The notes: generated from the letters alone by a model not told the origin. A stretch of 34,346 nucleotides of DNA from Desulfovirgula sp. (GCA_020725525.1 DYEX01000051.1:1-34346); one strand, 5' to 3'. Shown: positions 22,380 through 31,690, numbered from the stretch's first letter. Translations and numbers: made by a program.

Positions 22380-25300
22380 TTCACACCGGTTTCCATATTT
22401 TTAACCCCTGCCGGTTTAAATTGAGCTCTGTCCACCAGATCATCAAACAGCGAATACACCACCGGTATGACCACCATGGTCAGCAAAGTGGCCACCAGCA
22501 TTCCCCCGATAACGGTTATGGCCAGGGGGGAAAACCTTTCCGAACCCAGCGCCCATTCCAGGGCCAGAGGAAGCATCCCCACCACGCAGGACAGGGCGGT
22601 CATCATGATGGGCCGGAAGCGCACCCGCACCGCCTCCACGATGGCTTCATCCCTGGCCGTGCCCGCCTCCCGGGCGCGGATGATGAACTCCACCAGCACA
22701 ATGCTGTTGCGCACCACCGTACCCACAAGCAGAATCAGTCCCAGTATGGCCGGCAAAGAAACGCTCTTGCCGCTCAGCAGCAAGGCCAGGGCTACCCCGA
22801 AGAGCACTAAAGGAATGCTCATCATAATGGTTACCGGGTGAATGAAGGACCTGAACTGGGCCACCAGCAGCAAATACACCGTCACCACGGCCAGAAGCAG
22901 GGCACGCTTTAAATCCCCGGCGGACTCCTGCAGGTCCGCCTTTTCACCGGTCACTTCCAGCGTGTAGCCCTCGGGAAGTTTCACCTCCCGGAGTGCCTTT
23001 TCCACATCGGCAATCACGTGGCTGAAGGGCCGCCCCTCAGTATAACCCAGAATATCAATGGAGGGCAGGAGATTTTCCCGGGTAACCACGCTGGCCGCCG
23101 GGTTGATCTCCACATGTACCAGCTCCCGCAGCGGCACCTGCACGCCCAGGGGAGAGGTGACGGTGACGGACAGCATGCTTTCCAGGGAACCCCGGTCCTC
23201 GGGCCGGTAGCGTACCACGATATCGGTATCCTTGCGGCTTTCCACCTGCAGGGAGGACGCCCTCATTCCCTCCAGAGCGGCATAAACCTGCCGGGCTATT
23301 TTTTCCGGGGTCAGGCCCAGGGCCGCCGCCCGGGTTTCGTCCACCACCATGTTTACCTCCGGCGTGTTTAGCGACCAGCTCCGGTAGAGGTTGACCGCAC
23401 CGGGTACGGTTTTTAACTGCGCAAGCACCTCACCGGCCAGGTAATCCAGCACCCGCACATCATCCCCGGTGATGCGTACGTCTATGGGCGCGGCGGTGCT
23501 GCTTTTAGCCGTACCGCCGACTTCCTTCACCACAAAGGTTTCAATGTCGGGAATGCGGGCCATTTCCCGGCGCAGCCGTTCTTCGATTTGCCAGATGGTT
23601 TCCTTCCTTTCCTTCCGGGAGGTAAGGGTTACGGTGATTTCCGCCTGGGTTACCCCCAGGGCGCCGGTACCGCCCATGTAATGCGACCCCGGTTCATAAC
23701 CGATGCGGGTGCTGTAGGCAATTACCGCCGGCTCCCTGTCCAGCAATTCCTCTACCCGCGCCACCACCCCGATCGTCTTCTCCAGGGAACTGGCGGGGGA
23801 GGTTTGCAAACTGATCAAAAGCGACCCGGCGTCCATCTTGGGCAGCACTTCCATACCGATCAGGCCCAGGAGTTTGATACTCAGCAAAATTAGCCCCAGG
23901 GACAGGAGCAGGGTCATCTTTCGCCTTTTCAAGGCCCTGACGACCAGCAGGGCGTAAGAGTCTTTCAGGCGGTTCATGGCTTTCGTAAAAGGAGCAATTG
24001 CCGCGTTTAACGCCCTTTCAGCCGCCGCCCAGCGCCTGCCGCCCAGCATAACTGTGAGCAGGGGGATAATGGTCAGGGAAACCAGTAAAGAACAGCTGAT
24101 GGCGTAAATGAGCGTTTTGGCCAGGGGGCTGAACATTTGACCCACGAACCCGCCTACAAACAAAAGGGGAATCAGCACCGCCACAATGGTGGCCGTACCG
24201 GCCACCGCGGGCAGCATGATCTCGCTTGTACCGTCAATGGCCGCGGTGCGGATGTCCTTCCCGAGCTCATGGTGATGGCGCATGATATTTTCCACCACAA
24301 TAATGGAGTCATCCACCACAATGCCTACGCTCAAAATGAGGGCGGAAAGGGTGATAATGTTCAGCGACAGGCCGGAGGCCTTCATAAGGACAATGGCTCC
24401 CAGCAGGGACAGGGGCATGGAAAAGGCAACGATGATTGATTCATTCAAGCTGATGAGGAATAGCAAAATAATGGCCGTGGTGAAGATGAGGGCATCCCTG
24501 ACGCTGGCGGTCATGTTCTCCACCACCTGCAGGGTGAAAATGGAATCATCATCAGCTACGGCAAACTTTATTTCGGGAAATTGCCTTTCCAGTTCAGCCA
24601 GCTTTTCTTTTACCCTCTCAACCACTTCAACCGTGTTGGCCTCACGCTTTTTGATGATCTGAACGGCCAGGGAATTCTTGCCGTTAAAGTTATAGCTGCT
24701 GCGTTGTTCCTGGCTGGAATCTTCAATCCGGGCCACGTCTTTCAAGTATATGTTGTGGCCGCCGCGGTTTTCGAGGAGGATGTTGGCCAGCTCCCCGGGA
24801 TGCAGGCGCTCCTGCGTGATCCTGATTAAGTATTCCTGCTCCCGCTGGGTAACCCGCCCGGCGGGCAGGCTGATATTTCCCCCTCCGATGGCCGCAGCCA
24901 CCCGGTCGAGGGAAATATTAAGAGCCTCCAAACGGTGCCGGTCCACGTAAACATTAACCTGCCGCCGGTGGCCGCCCAGCACGTCCACGGCCCCCACCCC
25001 GTCCACCAGCTGCACTGCGTTTTTAATTTCGTTATCAGCCAGCGTACGCAAGGCGACCAGATCCAGGCTATCGCTGCTTAAGGCCAGGGTGAGCACCGGC
25101 TTATCCTGGGAGCTGAACTTGAGCACCTGCGGTTCCTGAATGCCTGCGGGCAGGCTTCCCTTTATCCGGCTGATGGCATTTTGCACGTCCACCGCCGCCT
25201 GGTCCAGGTCTTTTTCGTAGTTGAACTCCACCCTGACCACGGAAAGTCCATCCTGGGAAGACGAGGAGATCTTCTTAACTCCCTCGATAGTAGCCAGTTC

Positions 25301-25507
25301 TTCCTCCAGCGGTTTGCTCACTTCCCTGGCCACATCCGAGGCGGCAACCCCGGGGTATACCGTGATCACGTTCACCATGGGAGGAGACGTATCGGGAAAC
25401 AGCTCCAGTTTAATTACGTTTTTGGCGTAGAGGCCGAAAAACACTATGGCCAGGACCAGGGCAAACACCGTATATTTGTGCTTGATGGCAAAGGCGGGCC
25501 AGTTCAT
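22376..25507 (-). CDS. RND family efflux transporter (AcrB/MexB-like)
   Basis: Proton-driven inner membrane pump of 1043 residues, about 12 helices and two large extracytoplasmic loops. Visible marks are the N-terminal helix and LELFPDTSPPMVNV, the proton-relay region GIVVDDSIIVVEN in helix 4 with paired Asp as in hydrophobe/amphiphile exporters (HAE type), and a helix-11/12 segment RNSIVLVEFI. The DD pair argues against the CzcA metal type. The start overlaps the stop of the membrane-fusion gene by 4 bases (ATGA), so the two are coupled. No TolC-like outer membrane gene lies in the window. It is in line with a TetR gene upstream. Confidence 0.93.
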   Translation of the reverse strand: MNWPAFAIKHKYTVFALVLAIVFFGLYAKNVIKLELFPDTSPPMVNVITVYPGVAASDVAREVSKPLEEELATIEGVKKISSSSQDGLSVVRVEFNYEKDLDQAAVDVQNAISRIKGSLPAGIQEPQVLKFSSQDKPVLTLALSSDSLDLVALRTLADNEIKNAVQLVDGVGAVDVLGGHRRQVNVYVDRHRLEALNISLDRVAAAIGGGNISLPAGRVTQREQEYLIRITQERLHPGELANILLENRGGHNIYLKDVARIEDSSQEQRSSYNFNGKNSLAVQIIKKREANTVEVVERVKEKLAELERQFPEIKFAVADDDSIFTLQVVENMTASVRDALIFTTAIILLFLISLNESIIVAFSMPLSLLGAIVLMKASGLSLNIITLSALILSVGIVVDDSIIVVENIMRHHHELGKDIRTAAIDGTSEIMLPAVAGTATIVAVLIPLLFVGGFVGQMFSPLAKTLIYAISCSLLVSLTIIPLLTVMLGGRRWAAAERALNAAIAPFTKAMNRLKDSYALLVVRALKRRKMTLLLSLGLILLSIKLLGLIGMEVLPKMDAGSLLISLQTSPASSLEKTIGVVARVEELLDREPAVIAYSTRIGYEPGSHYMGGTGALGVTQAEITVTLTSRKERKETIWQIEERLRREMARIPDIETFVVKEVGGTAKSSTAAPIDVRITGDDVRVLDYLAGEVLAQLKTVPGAVNLYRSWSLNTPEVNMVVDETRAAALGLTPEKIARQVYAALEGMRASSLQVESRKDTDIVVRYRPEDRGSLESMLSVTVTSPLGVQVPLRELVHVEINPAASVVTRENLLPSIDILGYTEGRPFSHVIADVEKALREVKLPEGYTLEVTGEKADLQESAGDLKRALLLAVVTVYLLLVAQFRSFIHPVTIMMSIPLVLFGVALALLLSGKSVSLPAILGLILLVGTVVRNSIVLVEFIIRAREAGTARDEAIVEAVRVRFRPIMMTALSCVVGMLPLALEWALGSERFSPLAITVIGGMLVATLLTMVVIPVVYSLFDDLVDRAQFKPAGVKNMETGVN

Positions 25508-26727
25508 GACTTTCTCCTTTCCTGGTACACAAGTACTTCTTTCCCGTCATAAAGCCTGGTCAAGTCGGACACCACCACCGGCTCGCCGGGCTTAAGGTCT
25601 CCTTTTACTTCATAGTGCGTTTCGTTCTTTAACCCCGGAGTTACCGGCACCTGTACCGCCCTGCCGTTTCTGACGGCGAACACCCAGGCCCTGCCCTGTT
25701 CCGTTTTCACCGCCCGGCGGGGGACCAGCAGGGCCCGCTCGCTTTGGCCGACTACAAAGGAAACCTCCACGCTCATCCCCGGCCTGACTCCGGGAGAAGA
25801 AACCGGCACCTCCACGATGGTGCTGCGGGTGAGGGGGTCTTCTGCCGGGTAAATCCGGGAAACCTGCGAGGCGGTTTCCCGCCCCCCGGGATAGCGCAGC
25901 GTTGCTTTTTGCCCTACTTTTAAAAAGGGTAGGTCTGCTTCTGCTACTTTTATCCGCGCAACCATTTTTCCAGTATCGTCCAGGGTAAGAATTGGTTTAC
26001 CCGGCACGGCCAGATCACCGGGATAGTTATGTACGGCTGTAACCACACCGTTAAAAGGCGCCTTGATGGTTGCATCCTGATAGGCTGACCTGGCAAGTGC
26101 CAGCCCGGCTTCGGCCTGGGCCAGCTGGGCCCTGGCCGCCCTGACCTGGGCGGGAGCGGTGCGTTCCGCCGATTCCTTCGCCTGCTGGTAGGGGAGTTCG
26201 TACTGGTTTTCAAAAACGGACGGGGCTATAGCTCCGGCGGCCAGCAACTCCTGCCCGCGTTTGTAATTGGCCGCGGCCTTTTCCAGATTGGTCCGGCTGA
26301 CGGAAAGGGCACCCTCGGCCTGTTCCAGAACCGCTCTGGCCTGGTCCACCGCCGCTGCCGCCTGGTTTAAGCGCTCTTTTAATTCTTCATCGTTTAAAAC
26401 TACCAGAACCTGGCCCCTGGTCACCCGGTCTCCTTCTTTAACCGTAAGCGTTCGAATTTCCGCCATTACTTTGGAAGCCAGGGACACCCGGTGGGCGGAT
26501 TCAATGGTCCCCGTATAGCTCAGGCTCTCCGTGATGGTACCGGCGGTAACCGGCACCGTCTCCACCGGCACGCCCGCCGCCTGTGCCGGTGGCGGCAGCT
26601 GGCGCAGGGCCATAATCTTTGTGCCTACCACCAGGCCAAGGGCTGCCAGGATAACAACCAGCAGAACCGCTTTGACCTGTCTTTTAACGGTAGAAAAGAT
26701 CTTTAGAAAGTTCAGTGGAAGATTCAC
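25504..26727 (-). CDS. RND periplasmic adaptor (membrane-fusion protein)
   Basis: HlyD/AcrA-type adaptor of 407 residues. A single N-terminal membrane anchor lies at about 18-40 in place of a lipoprotein Cys. Residues 60-100 hold a barrel-sandwich strand (ESAHRVSLASKVMAEIRTL). A long alpha-hairpin rich in Ala, Gln and Leu lies at about 105-195, then the second lipoyl half (TIKAPFNGVV) and beta-barrel domains. The start is GTG at 26727 with GGGGG 8 bases upstream. It is translationally coupled to the pump. The long hairpin is what docks on TolC in diderm bacteria, although no TolC gene is present here. Confidence 0.92.
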   Translation of the reverse strand: MNLPLNFLKIFSTVKRQVKAVLLVVILAALGLVVGTKIMALRQLPPPAQAAGVPVETVPVTAGTITESLSYTGTIESAHRVSLASKVMAEIRTLTVKEGDRVTRGQVLVVLNDEELKERLNQAAAAVDQARAVLEQAEGALSVSRTNLEKAAANYKRGQELLAAGAIAPSVFENQYELPYQQAKESAERTAPAQVRAARAQLAQAEAGLALARSAYQDATIKAPFNGVVTAVHNYPGDLAVPGKPILTLDDTGKMVARIKVAEADLPFLKVGQKATLRYPGGRETASQVSRIYPAEDPLTRSTIVEVPVSSPGVRPGMSVEVSFVVGQSERALLVPRRAVKTEQGRAWVFAVRNGRAVQVPVTPGLKNETHYEVKGDLKPGEPVVVSDLTRLYDGKEVLVYQERRKS

Positions 26728-27029
26728 GGCTTAAGCCCCCTTAACATCAAGAGTATCCAGTGTCAACTTGCCAGTAAAAGTCCTTCCTCAGCGAAAGCCT
26801 TTAAGACTGCTGGAAACCCTGTTGACCGGTGCCAGAAAAGCAACCCTTTATGGCTACCGGCATTATTGAACCGGCGACAGGCCGGCCGGAAAGCATGATG
26901 GCCGGGCAAGCAGGGACGGTTCTTGCGTACCCACGGACTTAACGTGCACAGCAATTGGCCGTCATTATCCTGGAGTAATGCCCTTACAGCCGAAAGCAAG
27001 CAAGTATTCACTCGCTAAATAACATAAAA
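26728..27029. other. Gene-free gap between tetR and the RND operon
   Basis: I see no credible gene. It holds the second copy of a 29-base repeat (26914-26942) and GC-rich inverted blocks such as GGCCGGCC near 26880. No clear promoter for the adaptor gene was found, so readthrough from tetR is plausible. Confidence 0.4.
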
Positions 27030-27623
27030 TTAATTTTGCAGTATTGTGGATAAAAAACGTAAAATCCGCCCGTGTGTTTCAGTAAGGGATGATTGACACC
27101 CTCTTAAAGACCAGCGCAACAGGCTTACCTGCACCAGGCCCAGGTAGGCAGCAACGACCATGGGTACATCCAGGCCGGGCCTGAACTGTCCCTTCTCCAT
27201 ACCCTCCCGGATAATGGTCCCTATAAGCTCCATGTATTCGCCAATGGTCTCAGATATCAACTGACGCAGCTTTTCGTCGTGCAGATGCACCTGCTCGGAA
27301 AAAATAATTTTGGGAATCCCCCTGTTTTGTTCAAACAGCTCCAGGTGGAAAAGCAAAATATCACCAAGCTTTTCCAGGGGTTCACCTCCCCCGGCAACCC
27401 TGGCCCGGCTCCAGCCCAGGAGGGTGTCCCGTATATAACGTACGGTGGCCAGCAGTATTTCATTTTTACTGGCAAAGTGGCGAAAAATGGTTCCCTCGGC
27501 AATGCCCACTTCCCGGGCAATTTCGGCAGTGGTCAACCCGGAAATGCCCCTTTCGGCAACAATCTTCAATGTGGCCCGGACGATTTGCTGTTGCCTGATC
27601 TGCGTATCGTATCGCTGCGCCAT
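27030..27623 (-). CDS. TetR/AcrR family regulator
   Basis: Repressor-type regulator of 197 residues. The N-terminal helix-turn-helix lies at about 20-45 (GLTTAEIAREVGIAEGTIFR then HFASKNEI). The C-terminal all-helical ligand domain is typical of AcrR-like proteins. I place the start at ATG 27623, with AGGAGG 9 bases upstream; a longer TTG reading would put the site inside the gene. It precedes the RND operon on the same strand and is its likely regulator. A palindrome sits between its own -35 and -10. Confidence 0.92.
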   Translation of the reverse strand: MAQRYDTQIRQQQIVRATLKIVAERGISGLTTAEIAREVGIAEGTIFRHFASKNEILLATVRYIRDTLLGWSRARVAGGGEPLEKLGDILLFHLELFEQNRGIPKIIFSEQVHLHDEKLRQLISETIGEYMELIGTIIREGMEKGQFRPGLDVPMVVAAYLGLVQVSLLRWSLRGCQSSLTETHGRILRFLSTILQN

Positions 27624-27653
27624 GAAAATTTGCCTCCTGAACAATTATACTCC

Positions 27654-27682
27654 ATTATATTAAGTGATTACTCACTTGTAAA
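27654..27682 (-). promoter_or_regulatory. tetR promoter with operator in the spacer
   Basis: On the minus strand TTTACA (plus 27677-27682), a 17-base spacer and TATAAT (plus 27654-27659). The spacer holds AAGTGA-TTAC-TCACTT (27662-27677), a perfect 6-base inverted repeat. A TetR dimer there would block RNA polymerase directly, so autorepression is likely. Confidence 0.75.
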
Positions 27683-27774
27683 CTAACATACCCGGTATAG
27701 TTTGTCAAGGATGCCACCTTTTCCTTAAAAATTGCTGCCTGCCCGCCATTATACCCCGCCCTTTGCCCGCCGGC

Positions 27775-27790
27775 AGTGAGCAATATCACA
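27775..27790. promoter_or_regulatory. CRP/HcpR-like palindrome
   Basis: AGTGA-GCAATA-TCACA differs from TGTGA-N6-TCACA at one base. It lies about 180 bases upstream of the cNMP-domain gene and upstream of the tetR promoter on the other strand. It is a candidate site for a Crp/Fnr-family protein; the target gene is unclear. Confidence 0.35.
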
Positions 27791-27966
27791 ATTACACTAT
27801 GCCCGCAGGCACCAACAGCCGTAACAAATAACTCATACCCCAAGGCAGGATCCTTTTCTGAACAGGTAGAATAACTTAACATGACGACCCTTTGGTAAAT
27901 GTTTACACCTGAATCCCGAGTGGGTCTTCTTGCGTTTATGATGAATTGGGAAAGGAATGTTTACTG

Positions 27967-29058
27967 GTGCCAGATTACACCGGATCAAAAATGATTCACT
28001 CCCTGGCGCCGGGTGAGTTTCTTTTTCGCCGGGGCGAACATAAAAGGGAAATGTATGTAGTATTACAGGGCAAGATCGAGCTCAGCAAAGTTGCCGGCGG
28101 TCAAAGGAAAGTGCTGGCCCTTGTGGGACCGGGAGAATTTATCGGCCAGAGCTCCCTGCTGGAAGGTTTATCGCGGCAAAGCGATGCCCGGGCGGTGGAA
28201 GATTCCCTGGTGTTGGTGATTAATGAGGAAAATCTGGAACAGGTAATCAAGATGCACCCGCAACTGGCCGCAAAAATCATGCGGGCGCCAGGGGACAAAC
28301 CACCCGCTAAAAAAGAAACTCTCCGCACAGGATCAGGACACCCCTTTCTTTACCAGTCAGAGGTTAAATGCCCGGTGTGCAGCACCACCTTTACGGTGCT
28401 GAAAGTATTTGAACACAAATTATCCTCCACCGGCCAGGATAGTGATTTCCGACAACGTTACCGTGATTTCGAACCGCTTTTGTACAGCGTCTGGGTTTGC
28501 CCGGGCTGCTTTTACGCCAACCAGCGCACCGATTTTCCAAATCTTTCTGCCAGGCAAAAAAAGCTGCTTCAGGACGGGAAGGCAGAAAGGCAAAAAGCTT
28601 TTTCCGGAACGATGGCCACCCTGGGAACACTGGAATTTGCCCTGCAGGCACACCGGCTGGCCCTGTTTAACTCAGAACAGATGGCCGCGGAACCGGACAA
28701 AATAGCCCGCCTGTGGTTGCACCTGGCCTGGCTGTATGAGGACGGAAAACAGAAAGAAGCTGCGTTAGACGCCCGGGCCCGGGCACTGGAATACTTCCGG
28801 CAGGCTTACTTTAACAGTTCCCGGACACTGTCCACCAAACAGGAACAGCAGCTGGCCTACCTCATCGGCGAACTGCACTTCAGACTGGGTCAGTATGCCA
28901 GAGCACTGGATTTCTTTCGCCGGGCGGTAGTCGTGCGTGGGGGCAGCGCCGCCCTGAACGAGCAGGCCCGGGACAGGATTACCTTGACCAGGAAACTGGC
29001 TAAATCAACCAGCCAACCTGCCGCCGGTTCATCCGGCGTGGAGGAAACAGGTCTTTAA
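27967..29058 (+). CDS. cNMP-binding domain / DUF2225 / TPR fusion protein
   Basis: A 363-residue soluble protein. Residues about 8-100 form a cNMP-binding barrel (GEFLFRRGE, GPGEFIGQSSLLEG), but the Glu and Arg of the CRP cAMP pocket are replaced by Gln, so the ligand is uncertain. There is no DNA-binding domain. DUF2225 follows, with zinc-type pairs CPVC at about 135-138 and CPGC at about 178-181 (VWVCPGCFYAN). The C-terminal third is helical with TPR-like repeats (WLHLAWLYEDGKQKEAALDA; YLIGELHFRLGQYARALDFF). I favour GTG at 27967, with AAAGGA about 10 bases upstream; a TTG at 27946 is possible. It stands alone. Its role is unknown; a signalling scaffold is a guess. Confidence 0.8.
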   Translation: MPDYTGSKMIHSLAPGEFLFRRGEHKREMYVVLQGKIELSKVAGGQRKVLALVGPGEFIGQSSLLEGLSRQSDARAVEDSLVLVINEENLEQVIKMHPQLAAKIMRAPGDKPPAKKETLRTGSGHPFLYQSEVKCPVCSTTFTVLKVFEHKLSSTGQDSDFRQRYRDFEPLLYSVWVCPGCFYANQRTDFPNLSARQKKLLQDGKAERQKAFSGTMATLGTLEFALQAHRLALFNSEQMAAEPDKIARLWLHLAWLYEDGKQKEAALDARARALEYFRQAYFNSSRTLSTKQEQQLAYLIGELHFRLGQYARALDFFRRAVVVRGGSAALNEQARDRITLTRKLAKSTSQPAAGSSGVEETGL

Positions 29059-29064
29059 CGGGTA

Positions 29065-29116
29065 CTGTCGCAAAACCAAAGACGGTGCGGGCGGCGGTCG
29101 TCCCTTAAGGAGCGAC
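29065..29116 (+). repeat. Second copy of the MITE-like repeat (left arm)
   Basis: These 52 bases align without gaps with 8500-8551, sharing CTGT-GCAAAACCA, GGGCGGCGGTCGTCC and TAAGGAGCGAC. Further on, CATTGAGC and ATAAC blocks near 29155-29180 echo the centre of the first copy. The right arm is not seen, so this copy is partial. Confidence 0.65.
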
Positions 29117-29217
29117 CCAGCACTCACTGGTACAACTCCTTCATTGGCACAGTCATTGAGCATTATGTAAATAACATAACTTCGAAGGCATTTCCAATGA
29201 ACGGGAAGGTATCAGGC

Positions 29218-31371
29218 ATGGCTTTAAAAGCATCTCCTGAAAACACCATCTTTGCCCTGGATATCGGCACCCGCACGGTAATCGGGCTGGTGGCCGTCCC
29301 CGAGGACGGCCGGTTAAGGCTGGCGGCGCAGCGGCTGGTGGAACACCGCCGGCGAACCATGCTGGACGGGCAGATCCACGACATTCCGGGAGTGGCGGAA
29401 GCGGTACGGGCGGTGAAAAAAGAACTGGAAGGGGAACTGGGCTTCCCTTTGCGATATGTGGCCATTGCCGCTGCAGGACGCTCCCTTATTACCAGGTCCT
29501 GCCACATCGAGCAGGAAACCAGCGGCCAGGAAATTGACTGGCCTGAAGTGAATGCCCTGGAACTGGCAGCCATCCAGCAGGCCCACCGGGAACTGGCAGC
29601 CGAACCGCCGCCCAACGGACAGGATTTCACGTGCGTAGGTTACAGCATCGTTTCTTATTACCTGGACGGCTACCCCATCTCCAGCCTGGTGGGCCACCGG
29701 GGCAAAACCATTGGAGCCGATGTGCTGGCCACTTTTTTGCCCGGCTCGGTGGTCAACAGCCTCTACGCCGTGCTCCAGCGGGTGGAACTGGAGCCTTTAA
29801 GCCTCACCCTGGAACCCATTGCCGCCATCGAAGCAGCCATTCCCGAAAACTACCGCCTTTTAAACCTGGCCCTGGTGGATATCGGCGCCGGCACCTCCGA
29901 TATTGCCATCACCAGGGACGGAACCATCACCGCCTACGGCATGGTCCCCGTGGCTGGAGACGAAATTACCGAAGAAATTGTCCAGACCTGCCTGGTTGAT
30001 TTTGATACCGCCGAGCGCATGAAAAGGGAGCTGGTGCGGGGTGAGGATATACGTTACACGGACATCGTGGGCATGGAAAATACCATCTCCTGCCGGGACC
30101 TGCTGGCCCGCATCGACCCGGTACTGGAAAGATTGGCCCGGGAAATCAGCACCCAAATCCTGGCCCAAAACGGGGGGCGACCGCCCCGTTCGGTATTTTG
30201 TGTGGGAGGCGGCGGGCAGGTTCCCGGCCTGACGGAAAAGATTGCCCGGCATCTGGAGCTGGACAAAAACCGGGTGGTCCTGCGGGACCGGCGCAGCCTG
30301 GGACAGGTACTCATGGTGGAGGGTGACGATCAAATTCCCGGACCGGAAGGGGTAACGGTGGCGGGCATTGCCCTCGTTGCTTTACGCAAACTGGGCCATG
30401 ATTTTATCCACATCATGGTGAACGGAGTGGAACACCGGCTCTTCAACGCCCGGGAATTTACCGTGGGGAATGTGCTGGCTTTAACCGGCTTTAACCCCCG
30501 CCTGCTGATCGGGCAAAACGGGAAAAACCTGGCCTTTACCTTAAACGGCAAGCGCCAGATCATTTACGGAGAGCTCTCCCAACCGGCCAGGATTCTGGTA
30601 AATGACCGCGAAGCCAACATGCAAACCAGGGTGGCCCACGGGGACCGGATTGTGGTCCACCCGGCTGTAAACGGTGCAGACGCACGGGCTACAGTAGCCG
30701 ACCTTCTGCCACCCCCGGGCACCATCACCGTTTACGCCAACGGCAAGGCGGTGGAAATAGCGGCCCTTTGTTTAATCAACGGACAGGCGGCCGAACCGGC
30801 CCGGGAAATCACCCCGGAATGCGAGGTGGAAATATGTTCCGTGAAACCCCTTTTTGAGTGGCTGGCAGAGCACTTGGCCGCCTCTCCGGTAGAATTCGAC
30901 GCATGGGAGGTGCTGGTGAACGGCCAGGCTGTCCCCCCTACCTACCGCCTTCATGATGGAGACAGGGTGGACTACCGGCCAAAGGGCAAGGAAAACCGTC
31001 GTTGGCCGGTAGATAAACTAATAACGGTTAAACCGGGGCAAAACGCCCCGGTTGATGAAGACCGCGGGGAAAATCAGGGTACCCAAGAAATATTGCCCCG
31101 CCACCCGGGAATACCCGGGGGTAATTTTAGTTCGGAGCTCACTCAAAGCATCACCGTAACGGTAAACGGATCCACCGTCAACCTGACGGGACGTTCCAGT
31201 TACATCTTCATCGACATCTTCAATTACATCGACCTGGACCCCGGCGGGCTTAAGCCGCCCATCCGCCTGACCCTCAACGGTAAAGAAGCATCCTTTACCG
31301 ATGAGTTGCACGACGGGGATATCATTGAAATCGGCGTTTCAAACCTTAAACCGGGCAGCCATGGCCTTTAG
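29218..31371 (+). CDS. FtsA-like actin-family ATPase with long beta-grasp-like C-terminus
   Basis: A 717-residue protein. The first ~390 residues are an actin-like ATPase of the FtsA/PilM group. Phosphate-1 motif is ALDIGTRTVIG near 13-23, phosphate-2 is LVDIGAGTSDIAI near 219-231, and the adenosine motif is FCVGGGGQVPGL near 327-338. An FtsA of this type polymerises and tethers division or envelope proteins. The remaining ~320 residues contain repeated units with a VNG strand, a V-x-L turn and a terminal L-x-DGD-x-I/V, seen at about 400-490, 505-610 and 640-712; these look like beta-grasp domains. The start ATG has GGAAGG 8 bases upstream; ATG 29197 is an alternative. No ftsZ is nearby. The 3' end overlaps an antisense chemoreceptor remnant. 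Confidence 0.8.
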   Translation: MALKASPENTIFALDIGTRTVIGLVAVPEDGRLRLAAQRLVEHRRRTMLDGQIHDIPGVAEAVRAVKKELEGELGFPLRYVAIAAAGRSLITRSCHIEQETSGQEIDWPEVNALELAAIQQAHRELAAEPPPNGQDFTCVGYSIVSYYLDGYPISSLVGHRGKTIGADVLATFLPGSVVNSLYAVLQRVELEPLSLTLEPIAAIEAAIPENYRLLNLALVDIGAGTSDIAITRDGTITAYGMVPVAGDEITEEIVQTCLVDFDTAERMKRELVRGEDIRYTDIVGMENTISCRDLLARIDPVLERLAREISTQILAQNGGRPPRSVFCVGGGGQVPGLTEKIARHLELDKNRVVLRDRRSLGQVLMVEGDDQIPGPEGVTVAGIALVALRKLGHDFIHIMVNGVEHRLFNAREFTVGNVLALTGFNPRLLIGQNGKNLAFTLNGKRQIIYGELSQPARILVNDREANMQTRVAHGDRIVVHPAVNGADARATVADLLPPPGTITVYANGKAVEIAALCLINGQAAEPAREITPECEVEICSVKPLFEWLAEHLAASPVEFDAWEVLVNGQAVPPTYRLHDGDRVDYRPKGKENRRWPVDKLITVKPGQNAPVDEDRGENQGTQEILPRHPGIPGGNFSSELTQSITVTVNGSTVNLTGRSSYIFIDIFNYIDLDPGGLKPPIRLTLNGKEASFTDELHDGDIIEIGVSNLKPGSHGL

Positions 31372-31690
31372 CTTCTCGGCCATGCTGGAAAGGGTGGCAA
31401 TGCTGCTGGCGGTTTCCTGCAGCAGGGCGCTTTGCTCTTCGGTGGAGGCGGCGATATTTTATACCGCCTCCGACACCTGCCGGGAAGCCGTCGCTACATC
31501 GGCCACCTGGGAATCCACTTCCTGCACCGCACCTAATATTTCCTTAAAAGCGGCACCGGCCTCCTCAACCACCGGCAGGCCCCGGTCCGCTTCCCGGGCC
31601 GATCCTTCCATCAGGGCAGTGACCTCGCTAATCTCTTCCCGGATGGCGGAAACCAGGTTGCCTATTTCCTCGGCTGAAGAGGCCGCTTAC
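31339..31690 (-). pseudogene. Methyl-accepting chemotaxis protein C-terminal remnant
   Basis: The minus strand encodes about 117 codons of a chemoreceptor signalling tail: EEIGNLVSAIREEISEV, then EVDSQVADVATASREVSEAV, an in-frame TAA at plus 31459-31461, and NIAASTEEQSALLQETASS to MAARFKV. Intact receptors have an amino acid, often Gln, where the TAA stands. The start of the gene is missing and the fragment begins abruptly near 31690. Its end overlaps the FtsA-like gene by 33 bases in antisense. I read it as a truncated, dead gene. Confidence 0.85.

Noticed and set aside
22376-25507. Assignment as a CzcA-type metal RND pump because a metal ATPase is next to it
   Set aside because: Helix 4 has the paired Asp of drug-type pumps, and the pump has its own TetR-linked unit separate from the metal genes.
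26763-27011. 82-codon frame in the gap between tetR and the RND operon
   Set aside because: Composition is unlike a protein, there is no start signal and it spans a dispersed repeat.
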